A DNA stretch of 64,000 nucleotides from Nocardioides pinisoli (GTDB lineage: Bacteria; Actinomycetota; Actinomycetes; Propionibacteriales; Nocardioidaceae), in assembly GCF_024199985.1 (NCBI RefSeq), contig NZ_JANARS010000009.1:62001-126000 (forward strand), given 5' to 3'. The position numbers were made by a program, and so were the translations under genes. The notes beneath the pieces are model-generated. The model saw only the letters and a program-made list of their open reading frames with translations. It was not told the DNA's origin and did no database searches. Shown here one piece after another: positions 17,987-27,382 of this stretch; within the stretch, counting starts at the first letter, position 1; the number at the start of each line of letters is the position of its first letter.

Positions 17987-20866
17987 GTGCTGATGCTGAT
18001 CGCTGCGCTCGTCGCGGCGGCGGTGCTGTCCCCGTGGCTGCTGCTGCGCACCGGACCGCGGGCGTTCCTGGCCATCGCGCTCGTCCCGCTGGTCGGCACG
18101 GTGTGGGTCGCCGCGCAGGGCGCCGCCGTCCGCGACGGCGAGACGCTGGTCGAGGTCCACCCGTGGGTCGGCAGCCTCGGCATGGACCTGGCGCTCGCGA
18201 TGGGCACCCTCCAGTGGGTGATGGCGCTCGTGGTGCTGGGCATCGGCACGCTCGTCCTGGCCTACTGCGCGTCGTACTTCCACGACGACGAGCCGGGAGT
18301 CCCCCGGTTCGCGGGCGTCCTCGTCGCCTTCATCGCCTCGATGCTGGGGCTGGTCCTGGCCGACGACCTGCTCCTGCTCTACGTATTCTGGGAGCTGACG
18401 ACGGTCTTCTCGTTCCTGCTCATCGGCCACGACTCCGAGCGACGGGCCAGCCGGCGTGCCGCCATCCAGGCGCTGGTGGTGACGACCTTCGGCGGCCTCG
18501 TCCTGCTTGTCGGCGCCATCGTCGTCGGCCGCGCCGCCGGGACGTTCCGCATCACCGAGATCCTGGCCGATCCCCCGGGCGGCACCGCCGTGACCGTCGG
18601 GGTCCACCTGCTCCTCGTCGGAGCCCTCAGCAAGTCCGCGCTGCTGCCCTTCCACTTCTGGCTGCCGTCGGCCATGGCCGCCCCGACCCCCGTCAGCGCC
18701 TACCTCCACGCCGCCTCGATGGTGAAGGCCGGCGTCTACCTCGTCGCGCTCCTGGCCCCCGCGTTCGCCGGCGTCGCCGGGTGGCGCACGGTCCTGCTGG
18801 TGCTCGGCCTCGCGACGATGGTCCTCGGCGGCGTGCGTGCCCTGCGCCAGCACGACCTCAAGCTGCTGCTGGCCTACGGCACCGTGAGCCAGCTCGGCTT
18901 CCTCGTGCTCGTCCTCGGCACCGGCACCCGCAGCGCGATGCTCGCCGGGCTCGCCCTGCTGCTGGCGCACGCGCTCTTCAAGGCGACCCTCTTCCTCGTC
19001 GTCGGCGTGGTCGACCACAGCACCGGCACCCGCGACCTGCGCGAGCTGTCGGGCCTCGGCCGTCGCCTGCCCGTCCTCGCCGTGGCAGCCACGCTCGCCG
19101 CCGCGTCGATGGCGGGCCTTCCCCCGCTCCTGGGTTATGTCGCCAAGGAGAGCGTGCTCGTCGCGCTCGTCGACGTCGCGCGTGAGGGTGACGGCACCGA
19201 GATCGGTACGACGACCGGGTGGCTGCTCGTCGCCGGCGTGGTGGTCGGCTCGATCCTCACCGCCGCCTACTCGGCCCGGTTCGTCTGGGGCGCCTTCGGC
19301 ACCCGGGAGGTCGAGGAGCCGGTGTCGGTCCACTCCCCCTCCCCTGCGTTCGTCGCCGCCCCGGTCGCCCTCGCAGCGCTCTCGCTCGTCCTCGGTGTGC
19401 TCGGTGGTCCGCTGACGGCGCTGCTCGGTCGCCAGGCGGAGGCCTTCCCGGCCGGTGTGCACGAGCCGGAGCTGTCGCTGTGGCACGGCGTCGGGCTCCC
19501 GCTGGCCCTGACCCTGGTCACGCTCGCGGCGGGTGCTGCGTTGTTCGTCGCTCGCGAGCCCGTGGCCCGGGCGCAGGCCGCCCTGGCCCACGACTGGAGC
19601 CTGGAGCGGGCCTACCGCGGCGGCATGCGCCGGCTCGACCGCACGGCCGTGGAGGTGACCGGTGTCGTGCAGCGCGGATCGGCGGCGGCCTACCTCGCCA
19701 TCATCCTGGTCGTCCTCGTCGTGCTGCCGGGATCCACCCTGGTCGGCAACGTCGACGTACGGGTGACGGCCTGGGACAGCCCCGCGCAGGCCGTCGTCGG
19801 CGTCGTCGTCGTCGCGGCGGCCGTGCTGACCGCGCGGTCACGTCGCCGCATCCGGGCCGTCCTGCTCGTCGGCGTCACCGGCTACGGCACGGCCTTCCTG
19901 TTCGTCCTGCAGGGCGCACCCGACCTCGCGCTGACCCAGGCGCTGGTCGAGACCCTGACCGTGGTGGTGTTCGTCCTCGCGCTGCGGCGGCTCCCGGAGT
20001 ACTTCACCGACCGCCCGCTGAGCCGCCAGCGCTACCTGCGGATCGCGCTCGGCGTCGCCGTGGCTGTCGTGACCGCCGGCTTCCTGCTCGTGGCGGGCGC
20101 TGCGCGCACCGCCGACCCCGTCTCGCTGTCGCTGCCCGAGCAGGCGCTGGAGTTCGGTGGGGGCGGCAACATCGTCAACGTCGTCCTCGTCGACACGCGC
20201 GCCTGGGACACCCTCGGTGAGCTCGCGGTGCTCGTGGCCGCGGCCACCGGCGTGGCCAGCCTGGTCTACGTCAACGCGCGCGGCGCCGACATCCGCCGCG
20301 TGCACGACATCCCCTACCCCGCAGGCGTGGAGAAGGTCGCCACCGGTCCCGGGCGCCGGGCCTGGCTGCCCGGCTCGCGCACACTGCCGCCCGACAAGCG
20401 CTCGATCGTCTTCGAGGTGATCGTCCGCCTGCTCTTCCACACGCTGGTCGTCATCTCGATCTACCTGCTGCTGGTCGGTCACAACGAGCCCGGCGGCGGG
20501 TTCGCCGCCGGCATGACCACCGGGCTCGCCCTCGTCGTGCGCTACCTCGCCGGCGGCCGCTACGAGCTCGACGAGGCCGCACCCGTCGACGCCGGTCGAC
20601 TCATCGGGGCCGGGCTGGCCGTGGCGGCACTGGCCGCCCTCCTGCCGATGGCCTTCGGAGGCGTGGTCCTGCAGTCGGCGGTCGTCGACCTGCACCTGCC
20701 ACTGCTCGGCGACCTGCACCTGGTCTCGTCCGTCCTCTTCGACGTCGGTGTCTACCTCGTCGTCGTCGGGCTGGTGCTCGACCTGCTGCGCGCCCTCGGC
20801 TCCCACATCGACCGCGACATCCAGCGCTCCCGGCGCGAGGCCCGGACCGAGGCGGAGGCCGCATGA
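17987..20866 (+). CDS. mrpA: Mrp Na+/H+ antiporter subunit A (MrpA with fused MrpB-like domain)
   Basis: A 959-residue polytopic membrane protein. It is the large subunit of the Mrp complex, which exchanges cytoplasmic Na+ for protons and supports pH and salt tolerance. The first 500 residues are the NuoL-like proton channel (ASYFHDDEPGVPRFAG; SKSALLPFHFWLPSAMAAPTPVSAYLHAASMVKAG; KLLLAYGTVSQLGF). The C-terminal third carries the MrpB-like domain (LLFHTLVVISIYLLLVGHNEPGGGFAAG), so subunit B is fused as in other seven-to-six subunit actinobacterial operons. GTG 17987 is the likely start; ATG 17993 is possible. It heads a six-gene operon with 4-bp overlaps throughout. Confidence 0.96.
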   Translation: MLMLIAALVAAAVLSPWLLLRTGPRAFLAIALVPLVGTVWVAAQGAAVRDGETLVEVHPWVGSLGMDLALAMGTLQWVMALVVLGIGTLVLAYCASYFHDDEPGVPRFAGVLVAFIASMLGLVLADDLLLLYVFWELTTVFSFLLIGHDSERRASRRAAIQALVVTTFGGLVLLVGAIVVGRAAGTFRITEILADPPGGTAVTVGVHLLLVGALSKSALLPFHFWLPSAMAAPTPVSAYLHAASMVKAGVYLVALLAPAFAGVAGWRTVLLVLGLATMVLGGVRALRQHDLKLLLAYGTVSQLGFLVLVLGTGTRSAMLAGLALLLAHALFKATLFLVVGVVDHSTGTRDLRELSGLGRRLPVLAVAATLAAASMAGLPPLLGYVAKESVLVALVDVAREGDGTEIGTTTGWLLVAGVVVGSILTAAYSARFVWGAFGTREVEEPVSVHSPSPAFVAAPVALAALSLVLGVLGGPLTALLGRQAEAFPAGVHEPELSLWHGVGLPLALTLVTLAAGAALFVAREPVARAQAALAHDWSLERAYRGGMRRLDRTAVEVTGVVQRGSAAAYLAIILVVLVVLPGSTLVGNVDVRVTAWDSPAQAVVGVVVVAAAVLTARSRRRIRAVLLVGVTGYGTAFLFVLQGAPDLALTQALVETLTVVVFVLALRRLPEYFTDRPLSRQRYLRIALGVAVAVVTAGFLLVAGAARTADPVSLSLPEQALEFGGGGNIVNVVLVDTRAWDTLGELAVLVAAATGVASLVYVNARGADIRRVHDIPYPAGVEKVATGPGRRAWLPGSRTLPPDKRSIVFEVIVRLLFHTLVVISIYLLLVGHNEPGGGFAAGMTTGLALVVRYLAGGRYELDEAAPVDAGRLIGAGLAVAALAALLPMAFGGVVLQSAVVDLHLPLLGDLHLVSSVLFDVGVYLVVVGLVLDLLRALGSHIDRDIQRSRREARTEAEAA

Positions 20867-21369
20867 CCGTCAACCTGACCCTCGTCCTCGTCGCCGCGTC
20901 GCTGCTCGGCTGCGGTGTCTACCTCGTGCTCGAGCGCAGCCTGTCGCGCGTGCTGGTCGGCATCGTCATGATCGGCAACGGCGTCAGCCTCTCCTTCATG
21001 GTCGCCGGCGGGCCCGCCGGGCGCGCCCCGATCGTGTCGAAGGGCGGCGACACCACCGGCCTCACCGACCCGCTCCCCCAGGCGATGGTGCTGACCGCCA
21101 TCGTCATCACCCTCGCCACCACGGCGTTCGTGCTGGCCATGGCCTACCGCAGCTGGCAGCTCAACGGCCACGACGACGTGCAGGACGACATCGAGGACGA
21201 CATCGTCCGCCGGCTGGCGCTTCGCGACGTGACGTCGGAGGCCTACTCCGCGACGACCTCCGACTACCCGGGTGACGACTCGAGCGGCGACCCCGGTCAG
21301 GGACCGGACGACGACCCGCTGGTCGCCGACGCCGCCGAGACGGCCGAGAGGGAGGCGAGGTCGACGTGA
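20863..21369 (+). CDS. mrpC: Mrp antiporter subunit C
   Basis: A 168-residue NuoK-like subunit with three membrane helices (LVLVAASLLGCGVYLVL; LVGIVMIGNGVSLSFMVAG; QAMVLTAIVITLATTAFVLAMAYR). The TDPLPQAMVLTAIVI block is diagnostic. An acidic, low-complexity C-terminal tail of about 75 residues (DDVQDDIEDD...) is longer than usual for MrpC. Start overlaps mrpA by 4 bp. Confidence 0.95.
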   Translation: MTVNLTLVLVAASLLGCGVYLVLERSLSRVLVGIVMIGNGVSLSFMVAGGPAGRAPIVSKGGDTTGLTDPLPQAMVLTAIVITLATTAFVLAMAYRSWQLNGHDDVQDDIEDDIVRRLALRDVTSEAYSATTSDYPGDDSSGDPGQGPDDDPLVADAAETAEREARST

Positions 21370-23060
21370 ACGCCCTGGTCCCCCTCCCGGTGCTGCTGCC
21401 GATCCTCGGCGCCGGCGCGTCGCTGGCGTTGCTGCACCACCCGCGGATCCAGCGCTGGCTCAGCCTGACCGTCCTCGGCTCGGTCGTCGTCGTGGCCGCG
21501 GTGCTGCTGGTCCAGGCCGACCGCCACGGCCCCCAGACCGTCTGGATCGGCGCCTGGCCCGAGACGCTCGGCATCGTCCTGGTGGCCGACCGGCTCGCCG
21601 CCCTGATGCTGCTGGTCAGTGCGGTCGTGACGCTCGCGGTGCTCGCCTACTCCGTCGGACAGGGCATGACCGAGGACGAGGAGGGCGCACCGATCTCGGT
21701 CTACCACCCGACCTTCCTCGTGCTCGTGGCCGGCGTCGCCAACGCGTTCCTCGCCGGCGACCTGTTCAACCTGTTCGTCAGCTTCGAGATGCTGCTGTTC
21801 GCCAGCTACGTCCTGCTCACCCTCGGCGGGACGGCCGCCCGGGTCCGCGCCGGCACCATCTACGTGCTGGTCAACCTGCTGTCCTCGACCCTCTTCCTCA
21901 TCAGCCTGGCGGTGACCTACGCCGCCACCGGCACGCTCACCCTGGCCCACCTGGCCCAGCGGCTCGCCGAGCTGCCCGACCACGTGTCGCTGATGATCCA
22001 GCTCCTCCTGCTGACGACGTTTGCCATCAAGGCGGCCGTCTTCCCGTTGTCGCTGTGGCTGCCGGACAGCTATCCCACCGCGCCCGCGCCGGTGACGGCG
22101 GTCTTCGCCGGCCTGCTCACCAAGGTCGGCGTCTACGCCATCCTGCGGGTGCAGACCCTGCTGTTCCCCGACAGCCCGCTCACCGACCTGCTGCTGTGGG
22201 CGGCGCTGCTGACGATGATCATCGGCATCCTCGGCGCGATCGCCCAGTCCGACATCAAGCGCATGCTGTCCTTCACGCTCGTCAGCCACATCGGCTACCT
22301 GATCCTCGGCATCGCGCTCGACAGCCGCACGGGCACCGCGGGCACGACCTTCTACGTCGTGCACCACATCACCATCCAGACCGCGCTCTTCCTCGTCCTG
22401 GGCCTCGTGGAGCGACGCGCCGGGAGCACCGCGCTGATGCGCATCGGCGGGCTGGCGCGGATCGCCCCGCTGCTGGCCGTGCTGTTCTTCGTGCCGGCGA
22501 TGAACCTCGCCGGGATCCCCCCGTTCTCCGGCTTCATCGGCAAGGTCGGCCTGTTCCAGGCCGCACAGCTCGACAGCAGCCCGCTCGCCTGGACCCTGGT
22601 CGTCGCCGGCGCGGCGACCAGCCTGCTGACGCTGTACGCCGTCGCGAAGACGTGGGCCGTCGTCTTCTGGCGCACGCCGCTGGAGGCCCACGAGGCGCTC
22701 GAGGCGATCGGCACCAGCTCCGCGGAGCCGGTCCCCGGGCACGACACCGGCGCCGTACGCGTCCACCGCGGGCACGTCCACACCGCAGCCGGCACCGTGT
22801 CGCGCAGCGACATCGAGGAGGCCCGCCGGCTCGGCGACGACAACGAGCCCGAGCGTGACTTCCACACCCTGATCGAGGCAGGCGACGACAACCGTCACGC
22901 CCCCCTCGGCATGCTGCTCCCGGCCGCCGGGCTGGTCACGGCCAGCGTGCTCCTGACGGTCGTCGCCGGGCCGCTCTACGCCTTGGGCGACCGCGCGGCC
23001 GACGACCTGCACGAGCGCACCCCCTACCTCTCCTCCGTCCTGACCGAGGAGCACCCGTGA
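21366..23060 (+). CDS. mrpD: Mrp antiporter subunit D
   Basis: A 564-residue NuoM/N-like proton channel subunit. It has YHPTFLVLVAGVANAFLAGDLFNLFVSFEM, AVFPLSLWLPDSYPTAPAPV and KRMLSFTLVSHIGYL. It is about 65 residues longer than typical MrpD (near 500) because of a hydrophilic, His- and acid-rich insert at about residues 441-511, just before the last helix. GTG start overlaps the mrpC stop. Confidence 0.95.
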   Translation: MNALVPLPVLLPILGAGASLALLHHPRIQRWLSLTVLGSVVVVAAVLLVQADRHGPQTVWIGAWPETLGIVLVADRLAALMLLVSAVVTLAVLAYSVGQGMTEDEEGAPISVYHPTFLVLVAGVANAFLAGDLFNLFVSFEMLLFASYVLLTLGGTAARVRAGTIYVLVNLLSSTLFLISLAVTYAATGTLTLAHLAQRLAELPDHVSLMIQLLLLTTFAIKAAVFPLSLWLPDSYPTAPAPVTAVFAGLLTKVGVYAILRVQTLLFPDSPLTDLLLWAALLTMIIGILGAIAQSDIKRMLSFTLVSHIGYLILGIALDSRTGTAGTTFYVVHHITIQTALFLVLGLVERRAGSTALMRIGGLARIAPLLAVLFFVPAMNLAGIPPFSGFIGKVGLFQAAQLDSSPLAWTLVVAGAATSLLTLYAVAKTWAVVFWRTPLEAHEALEAIGTSSAEPVPGHDTGAVRVHRGHVHTAAGTVSRSDIEEARRLGDDNEPERDFHTLIEAGDDNRHAPLGMLLPAAGLVTASVLLTVVAGPLYALGDRAADDLHERTPYLSSVLTEEHP

Positions 23061-23617
23061 GCCCGGTCATGCGCACCCGTCGCGACGGGTCCACGCGTCC
23101 CGCCCGGCACCGGGCCGTCCAGCCGCTCGCGGTGGCGTGGCTGCTCGTGGTCTGGCTGGCGCTCTGGGGCGACGTGACGCCGATGCTCCTCGTCGGCGGC
23201 GTGCTGGTGGCCGTGCTGGTCTGCCTGACCTTCCCGCTCCCACCGATCGACCTCGGGTCCTCGGTGCGCGTGCTGCCACTCCTGGGCGTCGTCGCGCGCT
23301 TCCACCTCGACGTCGTGCGCGCCAGCGTCCAGGTGGCCGGCGTGGTGCTGCGGCGCCGACCCGTGCGCAACGCGGTGGTCGCGGTCGACCTCGAGACGAC
23401 GTCCGACTTCCTGATGACCCTCGTGGCCTCCATGCTGTCGCTGATCCCCGGGTCGGTCGTCGTCGAGGCCCGCCGGTCCACCCACACCCTCTACCTCCAC
23501 GTCCTCGACGTGCCGGACGCCGCGGCCGCCGAAGAGTTCCGCCGCACCGCCCTGGCCCTCGAGCAGCGCCTGCTGCGGGCGCTGCCGCCGCGACCCACCG
23601 CCCCGGAGGCCCGATGA
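23057..23617 (+). CDS. mrpE: Mrp antiporter subunit E
   Basis: A 186-residue subunit with N-terminal helices (VAWLLVVWLALWGDVTPMLLVGGVLVAVLVCLTF) and the conserved MrpE cytoplasmic block LMTLVASMLSLIPGSVVVE and HVLDV. GTG start overlaps mrpD by 4 bp. It is needed for complex assembly in studied Mrp systems. Confidence 0.94.
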   Translation: MSPVMRTRRDGSTRPARHRAVQPLAVAWLLVVWLALWGDVTPMLLVGGVLVAVLVCLTFPLPPIDLGSSVRVLPLLGVVARFHLDVVRASVQVAGVVLRRRPVRNAVVAVDLETTSDFLMTLVASMLSLIPGSVVVEARRSTHTLYLHVLDVPDAAAAEEFRRTALALEQRLLRALPPRPTAPEAR

Positions 23618-23919
23618 CCGTCGTGCTCGTGCTCGGCGCCGCGATGCTCACGGCCGCCGCCGCCCTCCTCCTCGTACGCCTCACCGTCGGCCCGACCATC
23701 CTCGACCGGAGCGTCGCGCTCGACGTCCTGGTCGCGGTCACCGTCTGCGCGACGGGCCTCCACGTCGCCCACTCCGGCGTGACCTACGCGCTGCCGATGC
23801 TCGTCGTGCTGGCCGGCTGCGGCATGGTCGGCGCGGTCAGCGTCGCCCGCTACACCAGCCGGAGCGACGACCTCGAGGCCGGGGACCGCGACGACCCGGG
23901 CACCGGTGGTCTGCGATGA
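23614..23919 (+). CDS. mrpF: Mrp antiporter subunit F
   Basis: A 101-residue, three-helix subunit with the family block RLTVGPTILDRSVALDVLVAV. Start overlaps mrpE as ATGA, and the stop overlaps mrpG. Length is normal for MrpF. Confidence 0.94.
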   Translation: MTVVLVLGAAMLTAAAALLLVRLTVGPTILDRSVALDVLVAVTVCATGLHVAHSGVTYALPMLVVLAGCGMVGAVSVARYTSRSDDLEAGDRDDPGTGGLR

Positions 23920-24281
23920 GCTGGACCGTCGTGGCCGACCTCGCCGCTGCCGTGTGCATCCTCCTCGGCGCGCTGCTCGCCCTCGTCGCCGCCATCGGCG
24001 TCGTCCGCATGCCCGACCTGCTGAGCCGCATGCACGCGGCCACCAAGCCCCAGGTCCTCGGCACGGTGCTGGTGATGACCGGCGTCGCCCTCCGCCTGCG
24101 CGAGCCGGGCGTCGTCGGGGTGCTCGTCCTCATCGTGCTGCTGCAGATGGCCACGAGCGTGGTGTCGAGCCACATGGTGGGCCGTGCCTCGTTCCGTGCG
24201 GGGCAGGTCCGTCGCGACCTGCTCGTCGTCGACGAGCTCAGCGACGGACCTGCCCACGAGGAGCCCCGCGGCGCCCCGTGA
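23916..24281 (+). CDS. mrpG: Mrp antiporter subunit G
   Basis: A 121-residue, three-helix subunit with the typical GVVRMPDLLSRMHAATKPQVLG block and a short charged tail. It is the last gene of the operon and is followed by a terminator hairpin. Confidence 0.94.
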   Translation: MSWTVVADLAAAVCILLGALLALVAAIGVVRMPDLLSRMHAATKPQVLGTVLVMTGVALRLREPGVVGVLVLIVLLQMATSVVSSHMVGRASFRAGQVRRDLLVVDELSDGPAHEEPRGAP

Positions 24282-24286
24282 GGCCG

Positions 24287-24310
24287 GCTGACGCAACCCC
24301 GGGCGTCAGC
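24287..24310. terminator. Bidirectional terminator between mrpG and the RTX gene
   Basis: GCTGACGC (24287-24294) and GCGTCAGC (24303-24310) form a perfect 8-bp stem with an 8-base loop. The stop codon of the minus-strand gene (24306-24308) is inside the stem. Confidence 0.6.
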
Positions 24311-25640
24311 GGCGCACCTCGCACTGGCGCAGCTGCTCCCCGTCGACGCACCGGTCGCGGCCCGCGCCCCCCACGAGCGCGTCGCGGCCGGGACCACCGT
24401 CGAGGAGGTCCGCCTTCCGGCCACCCACCAGCTCGTCGCGTCCGCCGCGACCGAACGCCGTGATCCGCATCGAGCCGTTCGCCGACAGCCCGTCGCGTCC
24501 GGCGCCGCCGCGGTAGGTCAGACGACCGCGCGGCCCGGAGAACGACAGGCCCTCCGCGCGCTCGTAGGCGAGCCGCTTGCGGCCGTCGGCGGTGATCTTG
24601 CCGCGGGGCACGTCGACGACCCATCGGGTGCCGGGGTCGAACTCCGCCTTGCGTGCCGTCAGCCGGACCACGTCGCGTCCGGGACCGCCGTCGACCTCGT
24701 GCCCCTTGCGCCGCCCGATCTGGGCGTCGATCTCGTCACCGGCAGCGCCGCCGTGGGCACTGACACCGATCCCGGCCTCGACGTAGTCCCGTCCCCGGCC
24801 GCCGCCCAGGCTGCTGCCCCGCCCCGTTCCGAAAAGCGCGTCCTTGCCACGGTCGCCGAAGACCCGGTCGCGGCCCAGGACCGACAGGACGTAGTCGTCG
24901 TCGCCACCGGCACGCACGACGTCGTCTCCGGGCGCGACGCTCCGGTCGTAGACCTGCATCGTCTGCGGGCCGACCCGGTCGGGCTCCAGCACGTCCTCGC
25001 CGCCGCGGCCGACGATGGTGTCGTCACCGCCGCCGCCCTGGATGGTGTCGCGCACGTCCGACCCGACGAGCACGTCGTCGAAGGCCGAGCCGATCACGCC
25101 CCCGGACCACCGCGGCACCACGATCGTGTCGGTGCCCTCCCCGGTCGCCCGGCCGGTGGAGAGGTCCACCGAGACCGGACCGGCGGCGCCGCGGTAGGAC
25201 ACCCGGTCGTACTCGCCCGGCCCGTCCCACGACCCGTCCTCGGACTGCGGGTCGTCGCCGAGGTCGACGAAGTCGTCCCCGGGCCCGGGGACGAGGAGGT
25301 CGCCCTGGTAGGAGTCCTCCGGGAAGTACTCCCCGTCGAGGCCGCCGAGGAGCCGGTCGTCGCCGGGGCCGCCGACGAGCGTGTCGCGGCCGTCGAGGCC
25401 GCAGATCGTGTCGTTGCCCGCTCCCCCGTCGATGACGTCACCGGCGTCCGTCCCGAGGATCACGTCGTCACCGGCGGTGCCGGTGGTGGCGACGCCGGCG
25501 ACGGCGACGATCGTCGGCACCTTGCCGTCGCACGTGGCGGCGGCAGCGGCCGGCGTACCCGCTGCGGCGGCGATGCCGAGCGGCGCGACGAGGACGAGGG
25601 CCGGGACGAGTGCGGTGCTGAGGCGTGTTGCGCGTGACAA
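24306..25640 (-). CDS. Secreted RTX-type calcium-binding repeat protein
   Basis: A 444-residue exported protein. A TTG start at 25640 is chosen because GAGGGG lies six bases before it and it gives a clean signal peptide (SRATRLSTALVPALVLVAPLG..., cleavage after AAAAA). The mature part has many GGxGxDxhx-type nonapeptides (DVIDGGAGNDTICGLDGRDTL; IQGGGGDDTIVG; LLDGGPGRDALVGGAGRD), which bind Ca2+ and fold as parallel beta-rolls outside the cell. Late repeats are degenerate. No enzymatic domain is visible, and two cysteines close the C-terminus (DRCVDGEQLRQC). A calcium-binding cell-surface or secreted role is likely. Confidence 0.85.
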   Translation of the reverse strand: MSRATRLSTALVPALVLVAPLGIAAAAGTPAAAAATCDGKVPTIVAVAGVATTGTAGDDVILGTDAGDVIDGGAGNDTICGLDGRDTLVGGPGDDRLLGGLDGEYFPEDSYQGDLLVPGPGDDFVDLGDDPQSEDGSWDGPGEYDRVSYRGAAGPVSVDLSTGRATGEGTDTIVVPRWSGGVIGSAFDDVLVGSDVRDTIQGGGGDDTIVGRGGEDVLEPDRVGPQTMQVYDRSVAPGDDVVRAGGDDDYVLSVLGRDRVFGDRGKDALFGTGRGSSLGGGRGRDYVEAGIGVSAHGGAAGDEIDAQIGRRKGHEVDGGPGRDVVRLTARKAEFDPGTRWVVDVPRGKITADGRKRLAYERAEGLSFSGPRGRLTYRGGAGRDGLSANGSMRITAFGRGGRDELVGGRKADLLDGGPGRDALVGGAGRDRCVDGEQLRQCEVRR

Positions 25641-25756
25641 GGAGATCCCCTCGAGGTCGGTGTCGTGGCCACGATGGGCCCGGTCACCGAGTGTGATGCG
25701 GCCGGCCGTCGAAAGGTTGCCGCGGGTCATCACCCGGGTGCGCCTACGGTGAGGGC

Positions 25757-26596
25757 ATGGCCCACATCCCGACGTACGACCTCAACGACGGCACCAGCAT
25801 CCCCGCCATCGGCTTCGGCACCTATCCCCTGCGCGGCGACGACGGCACCGAGGCGATCCGCACCGCCATCGAGGCCGGCTACCGCCTGGTCGACACCGCG
25901 GTGAACTACGACAACGAGGTGGAGGTCGGCGAGGCCATCCGCCGCTCGGGCGTGCCGCGCGGCGATCTGGTCGTGGCCAGCAAGATCCCGGGTCGCCACC
26001 ACGCCTACGACGACGCGATCCGGTCCGTGCGCGAGTCGCTCGAGCGCCTCGGGCTCGAGCGCACCGACCTCCACCTGATCCACTGGCCCAACCCGAGCCA
26101 GGGGAAGTACGTCGAGGCGTGGCGCGCGCTCGTGCAGCTGCAGAAGGACGGACTGGTGCGCTCCATCGGCGTCTCCAACTTCACCGAGGAGCACCTGACC
26201 CGGATCATCGACGACACGGGCGTCACGCCGGCCGTCAACCAGGTCGAGCTGCACCCCCGCTTCCCGCAGGAGCACATGCGCGAGGTGCACGAGCGCCTCG
26301 GCATCCGCACCGAGGCGTGGAGCCCGATGGGCAAGCGGCGCGCGCCGCTCGAGGAGGACGCGGTCACGGCGGCCGCCGACGCGCACGGCGTGTCCCCCGG
26401 CCAGGTCATCCTGCGCTGGCACGTCCAGCTGGGCTCGCTGCCCATCCCCAAGTCCGCCGATCCCGCCCGCCAGGCCCAGAACCTCGACGTGTTCGGCTTC
26501 GAGCTCACCGCCGACGAGATGGCCGCGGTCTCCGGGCTCGCCGAGCCCGACGGGCGGCTCTTCGGCGGCGACCCTGACACCCACGAGGAGATGTGA
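25757..26596 (+). CDS. Aldo/keto reductase
   Basis: A 279-residue NADPH-dependent reductase of the AKR5-like group. The catalytic tetrad is readable: Asp in VDTAVNYDNE, Tyr in the same block, Lys in VVASKIPG, and His in DLHLIHWPNP. The C-terminal NADPH loop is IPKSADPARQAQNLDVFGFEL. ATG 25757 follows TACGGT (25745-25750) by six bases, so the transcript is probably leaderless. Substrate unknown. Confidence 0.95.
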   Translation: MAHIPTYDLNDGTSIPAIGFGTYPLRGDDGTEAIRTAIEAGYRLVDTAVNYDNEVEVGEAIRRSGVPRGDLVVASKIPGRHHAYDDAIRSVRESLERLGLERTDLHLIHWPNPSQGKYVEAWRALVQLQKDGLVRSIGVSNFTEEHLTRIIDDTGVTPAVNQVELHPRFPQEHMREVHERLGIRTEAWSPMGKRRAPLEEDAVTAAADAHGVSPGQVILRWHVQLGSLPIPKSADPARQAQNLDVFGFELTADEMAAVSGLAEPDGRLFGGDPDTHEEM

Positions 26597-26634
26597 CGCA
26601 GGACGGTGGAGGGCCGCTGGCTACCATCACCCGC

Positions 26635-27339
26635 ATGCTGAAGCGACTGGCCACCGTGGCCGCCTGCCTGTCCGTCCTCGCCCTGTCCGCCTGCGGCAAC
26701 GAAGCCGACGGGTCGGACACCGCGTCGGACCCCTCGGCCGAGACGTCGAGCGAGTCGTCCGACGCCGCCGGCGAGACGACCACCTGCGACTACCCCGAGG
26801 ACGGCCAGGAGCCGGCGCGCGAGGTCGAGGCGCCGGACGCCGAGGCACCGTCGGAGGGCACGGTGCCCGCGACGATCACCACCAACTTCGGCGACATCGG
26901 GCTCACCCTCGACGCGGCCGCCGCGCCGTGCACCGTGAACTCCTTCGTCTCGCTCGCCGAGCAGGGCTTCTACGACGACACGCCGTGCCCCCGCATCGGC
27001 GACCAGGAGGGCTTCGGCATCCTGCAGTGCGGCGACCCGACCGGCACCGGCTCCGGTGGCGCCGGGTACTCCTTCGCCGACGAGCTCAGCGGCGACGAGA
27101 CGTACCCCGCCGGCACGCTCGCCATGGCCAACGCGGGCCCCGACACCAACGGCTCGCAGTTCTTCCTGGTGTTCCGCGACTCGCAGTTCGCTCCGAACTA
27201 CACCGTCTTCGGCACCATCGACGAGACCGGCCTGGAGACGATCGACGCGATCGCGGCCGAGGGCAACGACGGTGCCCACCCGGCCGGTGGCGGCACCCCC
27301 AACAAGGACGTCACCATCGAGAGCGTCACCGTCGGCTGA
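26635..27339 (+). CDS. Lipoprotein peptidyl-prolyl cis-trans isomerase (cyclophilin type)
   Basis: A 234-residue exported cyclophilin. A lipoprotein signal (LKRLATVAACLSVLALSACG, lipobox LSAC) anchors it to the outer face of the membrane. A Ser/Thr/acid-rich linker follows to about residue 75, then the cyclophilin barrel with NSFVSLAEQGFYDDTPCPRI, AMANAGPDTNGSQFFLVF and YTVFGTIDETGLETID. ATG 26635 is preferred; TACCAT sits seven bases before it (leaderless pattern). It probably helps fold exported proteins. Confidence 0.93.
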   Translation: MLKRLATVAACLSVLALSACGNEADGSDTASDPSAETSSESSDAAGETTTCDYPEDGQEPAREVEAPDAEAPSEGTVPATITTNFGDIGLTLDAAAAPCTVNSFVSLAEQGFYDDTPCPRIGDQEGFGILQCGDPTGTGSGGAGYSFADELSGDETYPAGTLAMANAGPDTNGSQFFLVFRDSQFAPNYTVFGTIDETGLETIDAIAAEGNDGAHPAGGGTPNKDVTIESVTVG

Positions 27340-27374
27340 CCTCGCTCGCTGACCTCGCTCGCTGACCTCGCTCG
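27336..27374 (+). repeat. Three exact tandem copies of a 13-bp unit
   Basis: CTGACCTCGCTCG is repeated three times without change at 27336-27348, 27349-27361 and 27362-27374. The first copy contains the cyclophilin stop codon. Each unit carries the same TGA in the same phase only modulo 13, so slippage here could alter the protein end only if units were inserted upstream of the stop. Confidence 0.85.
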
Positions 27375-27382
27375 CCGGTCGG

